Shown piece after piece: positions 34,401-58,974 of a stretch of 64,000 nt of DNA. The translations under genes were made by a program, and so were the position numbers. The DNA lies in the NCBI RefSeq assembly GCF_900101905.1, contig NZ_FNAJ01000005.1, positions 511,293-575,292 of the forward strand, read 5' to 3'. Below the pieces are notes generated by a model. The model was not told where the DNA came from. It saw only the letters and a list, made by a program, of their open reading frames with translations, and did not search any database. This DNA comes from Myxococcus virescens (GTDB lineage Bacteria > Myxococcota > Myxococcia > Myxococcales > Myxococcaceae). The stretch's first letter is position 1; the number at the start of each line of letters is the position of its first letter.

Positions 34401-34912
34401 CGCTGACGATCCGCCAGCACCTGGCCTCTCACCTGCCGGCGTACATGCTGCCGAGCCACTTCGTGACGCTGGAGTCCTTCCCCCGGACGGCCAACGGCAA
34501 GCTGGACCGCAAGTCGCTCCCCGCGCCGTCAGCGAACCAGCGCGCCTCGGCGGCCTACGAGGCGCCGCGAACGCCCACGGAAGTCCAGCTCGCGGCCATC
34601 TGGCGCGACGTCCTCGCGGTGGAGCAGGTCGGCGCGCGTGACAACTTCTTCGACCTGGGAGGCCAGTCGATGAAGGCCGTCCAGGTGGTGGCGCGCATCC
34701 AGGAATCCTGCAAGGTGGACGTGTCACTCCGCGTCCTCTTCGAGCACCCCACGCTCGGCGCCTTGGCGAAGCACCTGGAGACACTCCAGCAGCCCGGTGC
34801 ACCCGCCGCGCCTCCGCCGCTGGTGGCCCGGCCCCGGCAGGCCCGCCGCGTCCAGGCCGCGACGCGTGCCGAGCTGAACCTCCCTGACTCGACTTCTTCG
34901 AAGAAGGAGTAG
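31472..34912 (+). CDS. NRPS module: TubC docking-C-A(Gly)-PCP
   Basis: Second synthase (1146 aa). Residues 1-55 form a TubC-type N-terminal docking domain (LLTRLRQQDVRLWMEGERLR, then APPGVMTPDLLGEM). The C domain has HHVACDGWS (His208-209) and is of the LCL kind (SSGQQRMWFLEQ). The A domain has YTSGSTGCPKG near 680 and Lys1010. Its code, read against PheA, is D-I-L-Q-L-G-M-I-W-K, a classical glycine code. PCP Ser1066 lies in LGGQSMKAVQ. A basic Pro/Ala/Arg tail ending SSKKE may dock to the third protein. The start is a GTG overlapping the previous stop (GTGA), so the two are translationally coupled. Confidence 0.93.
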   Translation: MNTIDGLLTRLRQQDVRLWMEGERLRFNAPPGVMTPDLLGEMKSRKEELVSFLQQVGQSLQGAADLIPAGPRDGALPLSSGQQRMWFLEQFQGPSGAYNMPAALRLEGALDIAALQRSLDEIVRRHEVLRTSYGQHQGQPFQRVLPPASVTMPEVDLQHLPADARQAEVRRRATEEAGRPFDLSRDLPLRLSLLRLDPREHVLLLTLHHVACDGWSLGVLIRELAALYRAFSTGEPSPLPEPTLQYGDFARWQQERATRGDLQPHLSWWRDHLAGAPALLELPTDRPRPANQRFHGATHRFTVPAELTARLKQRSRESEATLFMTLLSAFGVLLSRSSRQEELVIGTPIANRVPQTEPLIGLFVNSLPLRLQVDGARPFSELLARVRQDTLSAYAHQTLPFEQLVEALQPARDPSYSPLFQVLFTLQNTPSEVLSLSGLTLEQLEFESGTTQFDLSLSMAETAQGLVSELNYNTDLFDTTTVERMSGHLLTLLAAIAENPTRSVNDLPLLTGPDRLRLLREWNDTALDLPLPGSLHGLFERQAARRPDATAVRFESRALTYRELDEQANRLANHLRQLGVEPGHRVGIFLERSVELLVGLLGILKAGAAYVPLDPLYPPDRLAHILDDSGVSLLLTEPELAAQVPAYRGKRMVLAEASGAPTTLPQVTLAGTNLAYVLYTSGSTGCPKGVAVPHAAVVNFMASMQRAPGMTDQDTLFAVTTVAFDISVLELFLPLSVGGNVVIASSETAVDGTRLMRALVESGATVMQATPSTWRMLLTLGWKGSPTLKLLCGGEAIPSELVEPLCSRGASLWNMYGPTETTIWSTTTRLEPGRRITLGRPIGNTQVYVLDAAMQPVPMGVTGALYIGGHGVAQGYLHRPDLTAERFVPDPFGQVPGGRLYATGDLVRALPDGTLEYLGRGDGQVKLRGYRIELGEIEARLAQVPGVLEAAVKLWDVSGHAELVAYVRPGAEPALDALTIRQHLASHLPAYMLPSHFVTLESFPRTANGKLDRKSLPAPSANQRASAAYEAPRTPTEVQLAAIWRDVLAVEQVGARDNFFDLGGQSMKAVQVVARIQESCKVDVSLRVLFEHPTLGALAKHLETLQQPGAPAAPPPLVARPRQARRVQAATRAELNLPDSTSSKKE

Positions 34913-35004
34913 CGCCCCGGGTCCACGCCACGACTGGCGTGGACCGTTCCGCCGCTGCCCCGTTCCTCGCCCTCAAATCTTCGCCAGTCGGTTCTCACCC
35001 AGAC

Positions 35005-49237
<14,233 letters not shown>

Positions 49238-49245
<8 letters not shown>

Positions 49246-52200
49246 CCTGCTCAAGAAGCTCGCGGGCCTCTCTCCGGAGAAGCGCGAGGCGGTGCTCAAG
49301 AAGCTGCGACAGCAGAACGTGGTCGCCGCGCCGAAGGAAGAGGCACGCACGCCCGGCATCCCGCGCGTCTCACGGGAGCAGCCGCTGCCGCTCTCCTTCC
49401 CGCAGCGCCGGCTCTGGTTCCTGGACCAGTTCGAGCCCGGGACGCCCGCCTACAACATCCCGGAGTTCGTGCGCCTCACCGGGCCGCTCCACGTCCCCTC
49501 CCTGGAGCGTGCGCTGAACGAGGTCATCCGGCGCCACGAGGTGCTGCGCACGACCTTCGTCGCGAAGGACGGCGAACCCCACCAGCGCATCCTCCCGGAG
49601 CTGACGCTGTCGCTGGGCGTGCTGGACCTGAGCTACCTGCCAGACACCCAGCGCGAGTCCCTGTGCGAGGAGCTGGCGCTTCAGCTCGCGGGGACGTCCT
49701 TCGACCTCGCGGCGGGGCCGCTGCTCCACGCGAGGCTGGTGCGCATGGGCGACGAGGACCACGTCCTCCTGCTCGTCGTGCACCACATCGTGTCGGACGG
49801 CTGGTCCACCGGCATCTTCGTCCAGGAGCTGACGGCGCTTTATGCCGCCTTCTCCCAGGACAAGCCGTCACCGCTGCCGGAGCTCCCGCTCCAGTACGCG
49901 GACTTCGCGGCGTGGCAGCAGCAATGGATGCAGGGCGACGTGCTGGCGTCACAGCTCGACTACTGGCGCCAGCAGCTCGAAGGAAGCGACAGTGCGCTCA
50001 AGCTGCCCACCGACAGGCCACGCCCGCGCGTGCGCACCTACGCGGGTGGCAAACGGAGCTTCCAGGTCGCCCCTGCCGTGGCCCAGCAGCTGAAGGCGCT
50101 GGGGACTCAGGAGAAGGCGTCGCTCTACATGGTGCTGCTGGCGGCGCTCCAGACGCTGCTCCACCGCTACACGCGCGAGCCGCGCATCAGCGTCGGCACG
50201 TACATCGCGAACCGGAACCGGACGGAGGTGGAGCCGCTCATCGGCTTCTTCCTCAACACGCTCGTCATGCGCACGGGGCTCGAAGGCAATCCCACCTTCC
50301 GGGAGCTGCTGCGGCGCGTGGTGGACGTGACGCTGGGGGCTTACGGGCACCAGGACATCCCCTTCGAGAAGCTGCTGGAGGAGCTGGCGCCGTCGCGCGA
50401 CACCAGCCACTCCCCCTTCTTCCAGGTGATGCTGGTGCTCCAGAACACGCCCACGCCCCCAGCCGAGCTGGGCGGGCTGCGCATGGAGTCCTTCAGCGTC
50501 TCGGGTGAAGCCTTCGCGCAGTTCGACCTGACGCTGTGGTTCTCCGAGGAGGCCGGTGGCCTGCAAGGCATCTGGGAGTACAACCGGGACCTCTTCGACG
50601 CCTCCACAGTCGAGCGGATGGTCGCCCACTTCCAGACGCTGCTCGCGGGCATCGCCGCGAACCCGGCACAGCGGCTCATCGAGCTGCCGGTGCTTCCGGC
50701 GAATGAGCGTCAGCGCATCCTGCGTGACTGGAACCAGGCCCGGCTGGACGTGCCGCCGGGCACGTGCATCCATCACCTCATCGAGGCGCACGCAGCGCGC
50801 ACACCCGACGCCATCGCCGTCACCGACCCCGAACGCCGGCTCACCTACGCACAACTGAGCGCGAAGGCCAACCAACTGGCGCACCACCTGCGCTCCGTGG
50901 GCGTGGGGCCCGAGCGAATCACCGGCGTCTTCCTGGACCGCTCCGTGGACATGGTGGTCGCGGTGCTCGCCGTCCTCAAGGCGGGCGGCGCCTACGTGCC
51001 GCTGGATCCGTCGTATCCGCCTGAGCGCACGGCGCTGATGCTCGCGGACAGCCGACCCGCGGTGCTCGTCACCCGGCAGGGACTCGCGTCCCTCCTGTCC
51101 GCGCCACTGCCACCCGTGGTGGCCATCGACACGGAAGCGGACGCCATCGCCGCGATGCCCACGACGACGCCCGAGGGCGGCGCGAGCCCGGAGCACCTCG
51201 CCTACGTGGTCTACACGTCAGGCTCCACGGGCCGCCCCAAGGGCGTGATGATTTCGCACCGGAGCTTCGCCAACGCCTACCTCGCCTGGGAGCGGGACTA
51301 CCGGCTGCCCGAGTCGCGCGCCCACCTCCAGATGGCGAGCTTCTCCTTCGACGTGTTCTCCGGCGACCTCGCCCGGGCGCTCGGCTCAGGGAAGACGCTG
51401 GTGCTTTGCCCGCGCGAATGGCTGCTCGAGCCCGAGAAGCTCTACGGCTTGATGCAGCGCGAGCAGGTGGACAGCGGCGAGTTCGTCCCCGCCGTGGTCC
51501 GACTGCTGATGGGGTACCTCCAGGAGCACGACCTGCGGCTGGACTTCATGCGCCTGCTCATCGTCGGCTCGGACACCTGGGACATGCGCGAGTACCACCA
51601 GCTCCGCGGCCTGTGCGGACCGGACACGCGGCTGGTGAGCTCCTACGGCCTGAGCGAAGCCACCATCGACAGCACGTACTTCGAACAGCCCGAGCCCACG
51701 CCCAGCGAGCAGATCGTCCCCATTGGCCAGCCCTTCGCCAACACGCAGATGTACCTGCTGGACAGCGCGATGCAGCCGGTGCCCATCGGCATCTCGGGAG
51801 AACTCTTCGTGGGCGGTGACGGGCTCGCGCGTGGCTACTGGGGCCAGGCGAACCTGACCGCCGAGCGCTTCGTGCCCGATCCCTTCAGCGCCACACCGGG
51901 CGCCCGCCTGTACCGCACGGGCGACCTGGCCCGCTATACGGAGGACGGCACCCTCGCCTTCATCGGCCGCAACGACACGCAGGTGAAGATTCGCGGCCAC
52001 CGCATCGAGCTGGATGAAATCAAGGCGAAGCTGCTGGAGCACTCCGCGGTCCAGGCCGTGGAGCTGCTCGTCCACGAGGACGCCGGCAACAAGCAGCTCG
52101 TCGCCTACCTCACGCTCACGGCGCCAGACGTGGCCACGGCCGATGACTTGCGGCAGCACCTCAAGAGGCACCTGCCGCCGTACATGGTGCCCGCGGCCTT

Positions 52201-53398
52201 CGTCATCCTGGCCGCCTTCCCACTCACCCCCAACGGCAAGGTGGACCGCAAGGCCCTGCCCGCGCCCGAGAGCGTCCGCCGCGACGCGCAGGACGGCTTC
52301 GTCGCTCCGCGCGACGAGGTGGAGACCCGGCTCGCGGCCATCTGGGAGGAGCTGCTGGCGGTGCGCCCCATCGGCGTGCACGACAACTTCTTCGACCAGG
52401 GCGGCCATTCACTTCTGGCCGTCCGGCTGATGGTGCGAATCCGTGAGCAGTTCGGCCGCGCCCTTCCGCTGTCGGTCCTCTTCCAGAACCCGGCGCTGGA
52501 GCAGCTCGCCAAGGCGATTCACGAAGAGGCTTCGCCCGCGCCATGGTCGCCGCTGGTGACGCTCCAGCCGGGAGCAGGCCGCGCCGCCCTGTTCTGCGTC
52601 CCGGGCGCCGGTGGAAACGCCGTCTACCTTCGCGAGCTGGCCCAGGCCCTGGGCCCCACCCTGCCGGTGCATGCCTTCCAGGCGCGCGGGCTGGATGGAC
52701 GGGCGGAGCCGCACCGCTCCGTAGAGGAGATGGCCGCGTGCTACATCGAAGCGCTCAAGCAGGTGCAACCGCAGGGGCCATACCACCTGCTGGGCCACTC
52801 CTTCGGTAGCTGGGTCGCCTTCGAGATGGCGCAGCAGCTCCGGAAGCAGGGCGAGTCGATTGCCTTCCTGGGCATCCTCAACACCACCGTCCCGGTGAAC
52901 GAAGCCTCGCCGAGCGAGGCGCCCCCGTTCGACGACGCGGACTGGATGGCCTCCGTCGCGAGCACGGCGGGCCGTCTCTACGGCGTGGACCTGGGCATCT
53001 CCTCCGAGGCGCTCCGGCCGCTGTCTGCCGAAGCGCGCCGAGAGTACCTGACCCGCGGGTTGGTCCAGGCGGGACTCCTCCCCGACGGCGCGGACAGCCA
53101 ACAGGTCCAAGGGTTCATCGACGTCTACAAGGCCGCGTACGCGATTGACTACGTCCCCCGGAACACGCTCCCCATTCCCGTCGCCCTCTTCCGGGCCCAG
53201 GAGCGGCACGAGGAAGACGGCATCGTCCCCGAGTCCTTCGCGGACGACCCGAGCTGGGGCTGGGGCCGCCACGCCTCCACGGCTGTCACGCCCGTGACGG
53301 TGCCGGGAGACCACATGACGATGCTGGCCGCGCCGCACGTCCAGGTGCTGGCGGAGCACGTGCGCCAGGGCCTCGTCCGGGCCGGAGCCATTCGATGA
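49238..53398 (+). CDS. Terminal NRPS: docking-C-A(Orn)-PCP-thioesterase
   Basis: Last synthase (1386 aa). A short helical docking head (LLKKLAGLSPEKREAVLKKL) precedes an LCL C domain (HHIVSDGWS, 182). The A domain has YTSGSTGRPKG near 658 and Lys1001; its code D-V-G-E-I-G-S-I-D-K is the ornithine code of gramicidin S and tyrocidine synthetases. PCP Ser1058 lies in QGGHSLLAVR. The type I thioesterase uses Ser1188 (GHSFGSW) and His1359 (PGDHMTML) and releases or cyclises the chain. The ATG overlaps the previous gene's end by 8 bases, and the stop overlaps the exporter start (ATGA). Confidence 0.93.
52535..53395 (+). other. Type I thioesterase domain (chain release)
   Basis: An alpha/beta hydrolase starting LFCVPGAGGNAVYLRELA, with Ser in LLGHSFGSWVAFEMA and the final His in VPGDHMTML. 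It should accept the full-length peptide from the last PCP. Ring closure onto the beta-amine of the fatty acid would copy iturin, but hydrolysis or closure onto an ornithine side chain is equally open. Confidence 0.88.
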
Positions 53399-54723
53399 CG
53401 GCGGCGCCGTCCTTCCCCATGAAGTCCGCCGTCGTCATCTGGCTGGGACAGGTCCTGTCACTGCTGGGCTCGGGGCTGACGAGCTTCGCGCTCGGCGTCT
53501 GGACGTACAAGACGACGGGCGACGTGACGCAGTACGCGCTGGTCATGCTCTCCGCGACGCTGCCCGCCATCCTGCTCGGGCCGGTGGCCGGAGCGCTCGT
53601 GGACCGCTGGAACCGCCGCTGGGTGCTGGTGCTCAGCGACGCGGCTGCCGGCTTGTCGAGCCTCGTGCTGGCGCTGTTGCTGTTCAATGGCTTGCTCCAA
53701 CCCTGGCACGCCTACGTCACGACCGCCGTGGTGTCGACGGCCAGCGCGTTCCAACAGCCGGCCTTCTCCGTGCTCGTCTCCACGGTGGTGCCGCCGCAGC
53801 ATCTGGGTCGGGCCAACGGATTGGTGCAGGTCGGGCTCGCGTTCTCTCAACTGGTGGCACCCATGTTGAGCGCCACCCTGATGGAGCTCATCGAACTCAA
53901 GGGCATCCTGCTCATCGATGCGACGACGCTCGTGCTCGGCGCGCTGCCCCTGCTCCTGGCACGAATCCCCCGGGAGCACCTCGTGTCGTCGTCCGGTGAG
54001 GATCGGGTGCCGCTGCTCGATGCGATTCGGGCTGGCGGTGCCTACCTGCGCGCCACCCCAGGACTCCTGGCGCTCATTGGCTTCCTCGCGGCCAGCAACT
54101 TCCTGACCGGCACGGTCGAGGTCCTCGTCACCCCGCTGGTCCTGTCCTTCGCGGACGTGCGCACCCTGGGCGCGCTCACCACCGCGGGTGGCGTGGGCAT
54201 GTTGGCGGGCAGCCTGGTCATCAGCGCCTGGGGCGGCCCCAAGCGACTGGTGAATGGCTTGCTCGGGTTCCAGCTCACCTGTGGACTCGCGCTCATCTGC
54301 GTCGGGCTGGCCACCTCCGTTCCCGTGCTGGCCGGTGTCGCCTTCGCGTTCTTCTTCGGCCTCCCCATCATCAACGGTTCCAGCCAGACGCTCCTCCAGC
54401 GCATCGTGCCCCTGGCGCTGCGCGGCCGTGTCTTCGCTTTCACCAGCACCATCACCGGGGCCATGTTGCCGCTGGCGTACACGATCGCCGGGCCGCTGGC
54501 GGACCACGTTTTCGAACCCGCCATGGCCTCGGGAGGAAAGCTCGTCCCCCTGCTGGGTGCGTTCGTCGGCGAGGGCCCGGGCCGAGGCATCGCCTTGATG
54601 TTCCTCATCTCGGGCGTGCTGGCGGTCCTCATGACGCTGCTGTCCACGCTCTACCGCCCGCTGCGTGAGCTGGAGGCGCCCCTACAGGACGCGCCTTCCG
54701 CCGAACCCGCGGCGAGCCCCTGA
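53395..54723 (+). CDS. MFS efflux transporter of the lipopeptide cluster
   Basis: A 442-aa polytopic membrane protein with about 12 hydrophobic segments and the MFS loop motif ALVDRWNRRWVLVLSDA between helices 2 and 3. It resembles the MFS group of drug exporters (enterobactin/macrolide efflux type). Its ATG overlaps the stop of the terminal NRPS gene by 4 bases, so it is translationally coupled and most likely exports the product or gives self-resistance. It ends in a short Ala/Pro/Glu-rich cytoplasmic tail. Confidence 0.88.
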   Translation: MTAAPSFPMKSAVVIWLGQVLSLLGSGLTSFALGVWTYKTTGDVTQYALVMLSATLPAILLGPVAGALVDRWNRRWVLVLSDAAAGLSSLVLALLLFNGLLQPWHAYVTTAVVSTASAFQQPAFSVLVSTVVPPQHLGRANGLVQVGLAFSQLVAPMLSATLMELIELKGILLIDATTLVLGALPLLLARIPREHLVSSSGEDRVPLLDAIRAGGAYLRATPGLLALIGFLAASNFLTGTVEVLVTPLVLSFADVRTLGALTTAGGVGMLAGSLVISAWGGPKRLVNGLLGFQLTCGLALICVGLATSVPVLAGVAFAFFFGLPIINGSSQTLLQRIVPLALRGRVFAFTSTITGAMLPLAYTIAGPLADHVFEPAMASGGKLVPLLGAFVGEGPGRGIALMFLISGVLAVLMTLLSTLYRPLRELEAPLQDAPSAEPAASP

Positions 54724-54762
54724 ACCCTCCCCTCTTCCCACGACTTCCCAAGGAGACCCGCC

Positions 54763-56508
54763 ATGCCGAGTCCCAGCCGTTCCGTGCAGACCCTGACCGA
54801 CCTGCTGCGCTGGCGCGCCTCGAACCAGACCGAGGCCCGCGCATATACGTTCCTCCAGGATGGTGAAGGCCAGGAGACCACCTGGACCTATGGCGAGTTG
54901 GATCGCCAGGCCCGCGCCATTGCCGCGGCGCTGCAGGAGCACAAGGGCGCTGGCGAGCGAGCGCTGCTGCTGTATCCACCGGGGCTCGACTACATCGCGG
55001 CGTTCTTCGGCAGCCTGTACGCGGGCGTGGCCGCGGTGCCAGCCTATCCTCCCGCGCAGCTCCAGGCCGTCACGCGCATCCTCTCCATCCTCCTGGATGC
55101 GAAGCCGCGCTTCGCGCTCACCACGCGCGAAATCCTGGAGAGCGTGAACGCGCTGGCCGAGGCCTACCCCGTGCTGAAGGACATCCGCTGGATTGCCACG
55201 GATGCGCTGGAGGAAGGGCTGGAGGATGGCTGGAAGCGCCCCGCCATCACCGGCGACACGCTGGCCTTCCTCCAGTACACGTCAGGCTCCACGTCGACAC
55301 CCAAGGGCGTGATGGTGCTGCACCGGAACCTGATGTCGAACGAGGAGATGATCCGGCAGGGATTCAGCCACGACGACCCGCCGACGATATGCGGCTGGCT
55401 GCCGCTGTACCATGACATGGGGCTCATCGGCGCGGTGCTCCAGCCGATGTACCTGGGCGCGCACTCCATCGTGATGTCCCCGTGGTCCTTCCTGCAGCGC
55501 CCCATCCGCTGGCTGAACACCATCACGAAGTACCGTGCGACGACGAGCGGCGGGCCCAACTTCGCCTACGCGCTCTGCACGCGAAAGGTGAAGCCGGAGC
55601 AGCTCGCTTCGTTGGACCTGAGTTCGTGGCGCGTCGCCTTCAATGGCGCGGAGCCCGTGCGGGCGGAGACGCTGGCGGAGTTCGCGGACACCTTCGCGCC
55701 CACCGGCTTCCGCCGGGAGGCCTTCTATCCCTGCTATGGCCTCGCGGAGGCGACGCTCTTCGTGTCGGGAGGCATCACCTCCGAGCTGCCACGCCACCTC
55801 ACCGTGGATTCGGCAGCGCTCGAGCAGAACCGCGCCGTGGCTGCACCGCCGGGCCCGTCCGCGCGGACGCTCGTCAGCTCCGGGCGGAGCTGGGGTGACA
55901 GCCTCATCCGCATCGTGAATCCGGAGACGCTGGTGGCGTGCGCACCGGGCGAGGTGGGCGAAATCTGGACGGCCGGCCCCCACGTCACTCACGGCTACTG
56001 GGGACGCGAGGAGATGAACGCGGAGACCTTCCAGGCGCGCATCCAGGGCAGCGAGGAAGGTCCCTTCCTGCGTACCGGCGATTTGGGCTTCATGATTGAC
56101 GGCGAGCTGTATGTCACCGGCCGCATCAAGGACCTCATCATCGTCGACGGCCGGAACCACTACCCGCAGGACCTCGAGCTGACGGCCGAGAGCCAGCACC
56201 CGGCGCTCCGTCCTGGCTGCTCGGTGGCGTTCTCCGTCGACCATCCCGAGGGCGAGCGGCTGGTGGTGCTAGTGGAGGTCAGCGCCCGCTTCGTGCCCTC
56301 TGAACAGGGTGATGGCGCCCAGGCCCTGAACGGGAGCGCGCTCCAGAAGACCATCCGGCAGGCCGTGGCCGCAGCACACTCCGTGGACGTCCATGAGGTC
56401 GTCCTGCTCCAACAGGGCGAGGTCCTCAAGACGTCCAGCGGCAAGGTCCAGCGGCGCGCCTGCCGAACGAAGTACGTGGAGGGCAGCCTCCAGCGCTGGG
56501 CCGCGTAG
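54763..56508 (+). CDS. Fatty acyl-AMP ligase (starter-unit activation)
   Basis: A 581-aa stand-alone adenylating enzyme of the FAAL group: YTSGSTSTPKGVMVLHRNL, CGWLPLYHDMGLIGAVLQPMY, YGLAEATLFVSGG, RTGDLGFMIDGELYVTGRIKD (in part) and a C-terminal Lys in KTSSGKVQRR. FAALs make acyl-AMP and pass it to an ACP instead of CoA. The natural acceptor is the N-terminal ACP of the first synthase, which has no loading domain of its own. The ATG has a strong AAGGAGA site and lies 39 bases after the exporter, ending the operon. In iturin synthetases the equivalent ligase is fused at the front of the first protein. Confidence 0.92.
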   Translation: MPSPSRSVQTLTDLLRWRASNQTEARAYTFLQDGEGQETTWTYGELDRQARAIAAALQEHKGAGERALLLYPPGLDYIAAFFGSLYAGVAAVPAYPPAQLQAVTRILSILLDAKPRFALTTREILESVNALAEAYPVLKDIRWIATDALEEGLEDGWKRPAITGDTLAFLQYTSGSTSTPKGVMVLHRNLMSNEEMIRQGFSHDDPPTICGWLPLYHDMGLIGAVLQPMYLGAHSIVMSPWSFLQRPIRWLNTITKYRATTSGGPNFAYALCTRKVKPEQLASLDLSSWRVAFNGAEPVRAETLAEFADTFAPTGFRREAFYPCYGLAEATLFVSGGITSELPRHLTVDSAALEQNRAVAAPPGPSARTLVSSGRSWGDSLIRIVNPETLVACAPGEVGEIWTAGPHVTHGYWGREEMNAETFQARIQGSEEGPFLRTGDLGFMIDGELYVTGRIKDLIIVDGRNHYPQDLELTAESQHPALRPGCSVAFSVDHPEGERLVVLVEVSARFVPSEQGDGAQALNGSALQKTIRQAVAAAHSVDVHEVVLLQQGEVLKTSSGKVQRRACRTKYVEGSLQRWAA

Positions 56509-56542
56509 TCTGTCCTGTGCGGATTGATGAAGCAGTCCCTCG

Positions 56543-56872
56543 CTACCTGCGAGGGCCGAGCACGATGATGGCCATTCCCAGGATGGCGACGAGCGCGCCC
56601 ACGAGGTCCCACGTCGTGGGCCGCTCCCCTTCCACGAGCCACAGCCAGACGAGCGCCACGGCGATGTACACCCCGCCGTAAGCCGCATAGGTGCGGGCCG
56701 CGCCTGTCGGGTGCAGCGTCAAAAGCCACGCGAAGGCCGCGAGGCTCCCCGCCGCGGGCACGAGGAGCAGGGGCGACTTCCCCTGACGGAGCCAGAGGTA
56801 GGGCAGATAGCAGCCCACCACCTCGGCCACCGCGGTGAGAACGAAGAGCCCGAAGGCGTACAGCAGATGCAC
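56543..56872 (-). CDS. ynfA: YnfA-family small membrane protein
   Basis: A 109-aa protein with four TM helices, the usual size for YnfA. Matching stretches are [40 protein letters not shown] and [20 protein letters not shown] (each at most 20 residues). YnfA relates to small multidrug-resistance transporters; some act as efflux pumps. I chose the GTG at 56870-56872, which gives the standard N-terminus; the frame continues upstream only through non-homologous sequence. It converges on the FAAL gene with 34 bases between stops, so it is not part of the lipopeptide operon, but export of cationic compounds is conceivable. Confidence 0.88.
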   Translation of the reverse strand: MHLLYAFGLFVLTAVAEVVGCYLPYLWLRQGKSPLLLVPAAGSLAAFAWLLTLHPTGAARTYAAYGGVYIAVALVWLWLVEGERPTTWDLVGALVAILGMAIIVLGPRR

Positions 56873-57153
56873 GGCGAGGAACCTTTCGTGAAGCGCGGTC
56901 GAGGTGCTGCCGCGGCGCCAAGCCCATGCTTCGAGCCTTCCATCAATCCCCCGTACTTCCCAGTCCCGAACCTGGACCTCTGGTATCGGCTCACCCGCGG
57001 ACACTCCAGCAGCGAATCGGACTCGCGGGCCTGCTCGCACCTTGTATGCGCGCGGCGGCTGAGGCATCCGGAGGGAGGCGGGAAACAGCACCCGCGCCTT
57101 CCGGGAACGGCCCGCGCCGCTCCCCCCTGGACATCCCACCGGGTACCCGCGAC

Positions 57154-58974
57154 ATGACGCTCATCCCGCCGCCAGCGGTCCAGGACACAGCCCCTCGCAA
57201 GAAACGGTGGCCGCGCGCCGTCGCGTGGACCCTGGGCGCACTCGTGGTGCTGGAAGTCTCCATCAACGTGGCGCTCAACGTAGGCGCCGTTCAAGCCATC
57301 ATGCGCCAGTCCACCAGCCGGACTGAGCTCGCATGGAAGCGCGCGTGGTGGCTCTGGCCTTTCGGACAGCTCCACCTCCGCGACTTCACGCTGACCCAGC
57401 AGAATCAAAACCAGTGGTGGCAGGTGAACATGGACGCGTTGGAGGCCAACGTGTCGCTGACCGCCCTGCTGCGCAAACGCGTGGACGTGCAGCGCATCGA
57501 CGGGCATGGCGCGCGGTTCCGGATTGAACCTTCATTCGGCATCGAGAAGGAACCGCCACCGGGCCCGGACTACCGCCCGTGGGTCATCCAACTGGCCGAC
57601 GTAACGGTCCACGAGGTTCGCGAGTTGGACTTCGGCCGGGTCCGCTTCGTGGGGAACCTGGACGTGCAAGGCTCGCTGGACATCAAGGGCCGGGAGCGCA
57701 TCCACGTCGAGACGCCTTCGATTCGCGTGGTCTCCGGTGCCATGGAGTTCGACCGGAAACCTGTCACCCGGCTGGAGCGCCTGGAGGCCAAGGCACAGCT
57801 CGAGGTCCCCTTCACGGAAGACCAGGGCTGGGACCTCTCACGGGCGCTCAGCGCACAGGTGACGAGCCAGATGGAGCTGCTCCCACTGGACTGGCTGAAC
57901 GAGCACCTGGGGTCGAACAACGCCGTCTCCGTGAAAGGGGGCGAAGGCAAGGTGGACCTGGACCTCCACCTCAAGGACGGCGGGCTGGCCGATGACAGCC
58001 GCATTGACGTCCAGGGCCAGGAGTTGAACGTGCGGGCCGGTCCCATCCGAGCGCGTGCGCCCTGGGCCCTCAAGGCCTCGCTGACGTCGGAGAGCCCGGA
58101 CACGCGGAAAGGGACCGCAACGCTCACCTTTGCGCCCGTGCGAGTGTCCGGTCCCGAGGGCACGGGTGCAGAGGTCCCTGAAATCACCATCACCGTCCTC
58201 GCGCGTCGCAGCGCGGAGCAGTCGGACTGGGAGCTGGAGCCGGACCTCCGCGTGGCCAGGAGCCGGCCGCTGGACTTGAGGATGCTCAATCCCTGGCTGG
58301 CGCGGACGATGGAAATCGACTCCGGGTTCATGACGGTGCAGAGCCGGGAGCGGTCGAAGTCCGCGAAGGCTCAGGACTCGCTGCGGCTGAGCGTGGACTC
58401 CGACCTCGTCTCCGGACGCATGGGAAGCGTCAAGGTTCTGTTGCGTGCCGAGGCGGACGTGGACGCCCGGAACATGTCGTGGGACACGAAGTCCCTGACA
58501 CTGACGGGGACGACGCTCCGGCTGACGAACGTGTCCACGAATGGCCCCGTGCCCATTCGCGCTTGGAGCGGCGTCTTCACCCTGCCCCAGGCCCGACTGT
58601 CCCTGTCGCCGACAGTGCTGTCGGCGCGCTTCGCCAGCAAGCTCACGGACACACAGCCTGTCGCCGCGCTGCTCACGTCCGCGAAGAATCTGCCGCGCTT
58701 CCTGACGTCCCTGCTCAACATCCGGGACGTCACGGTGACGGGCCGGGTGCAGATTGACGAGGGAGGGCTCCAACTGCGCGAACTGCAGGCAGAAGGAGAG
58801 GGCTTCTCCCTGCGAGGACACCTGGACCTCGCAGGCGGAGAGCTACAAGGCGCGCTCCTGGCGACCCTGGGCGCCCTCACCGGCGGAATCGAATTCAAAC
58901 CCGGCCGACAGGACCTGCACCTGCTGAACGCGAAGCAGTGGTTCGCGAAACAGCCCGAACCTCCGTTCCGGTAG
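57154..58974 (+). CDS. AsmA-like anchored periplasmic protein (606 aa)
   Basis: A short cytoplasmic head with [10 protein letters not shown] and one TM helix (about residues 28-50) is followed by about 550 residues of alternating beta strands without cysteines: [40 protein letters not shown] and LQADGEG-like strand pairs near the end ([19 protein letters not shown]). This layout is like AsmA/TamB-type envelope proteins involved in lipid or outer-membrane protein traffic, but similarity is only by fold pattern. I chose the ATG at 57154; a longer frame to 56926 looks non-coding. Stands alone. Confidence 0.65.
   Translation: MTLIPPPAVQDTAPRKKRWPRAVAWTLGALVVLEVSINVALNVGAVQAIMRQSTSRTELAWKRAWWLWPFGQLHLRDFTLTQQNQNQWWQVNMDALEANVSLTALLRKRVDVQRIDGHGARFRIEPSFGIEKEPPPGPDYRPWVIQLADVTVHEVRELDFGRVRFVGNLDVQGSLDIKGRERIHVETPSIRVVSGAMEFDRKPVTRLERLEAKAQLEVPFTEDQGWDLSRALSAQVTSQMELLPLDWLNEHLGSNNAVSVKGGEGKVDLDLHLKDGGLADDSRIDVQGQELNVRAGPIRARAPWALKASLTSESPDTRKGTATLTFAPVRVSGPEGTGAEVPEITITVLARRSAEQSDWELEPDLRVARSRPLDLRMLNPWLARTMEIDSGFMTVQSRERSKSAKAQDSLRLSVDSDLVSGRMGSVKVLLRAEADVDARNMSWDTKSLTLTGTTLRLTNVSTNGPVPIRAWSGVFTLPQARLSLSPTVLSARFASKLTDTQPVAALLTSAKNLPRFLTSLLNIRDVTVTGRVQIDEGGLQLRELQAEGEGFSLRGHLDLAGGELQGALLATLGALTGGIEFKPGRQDLHLLNAKQWFAKQPEPPFR

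Noticed and set aside
34939..35004. GTG at 34939 as the start of the four-module synthase
   Set aside because: It would add 22 residues without similarity to C-domain N-termini. It cannot be excluded because the ATG at 35005 also lacks a clear ribosome-binding site.
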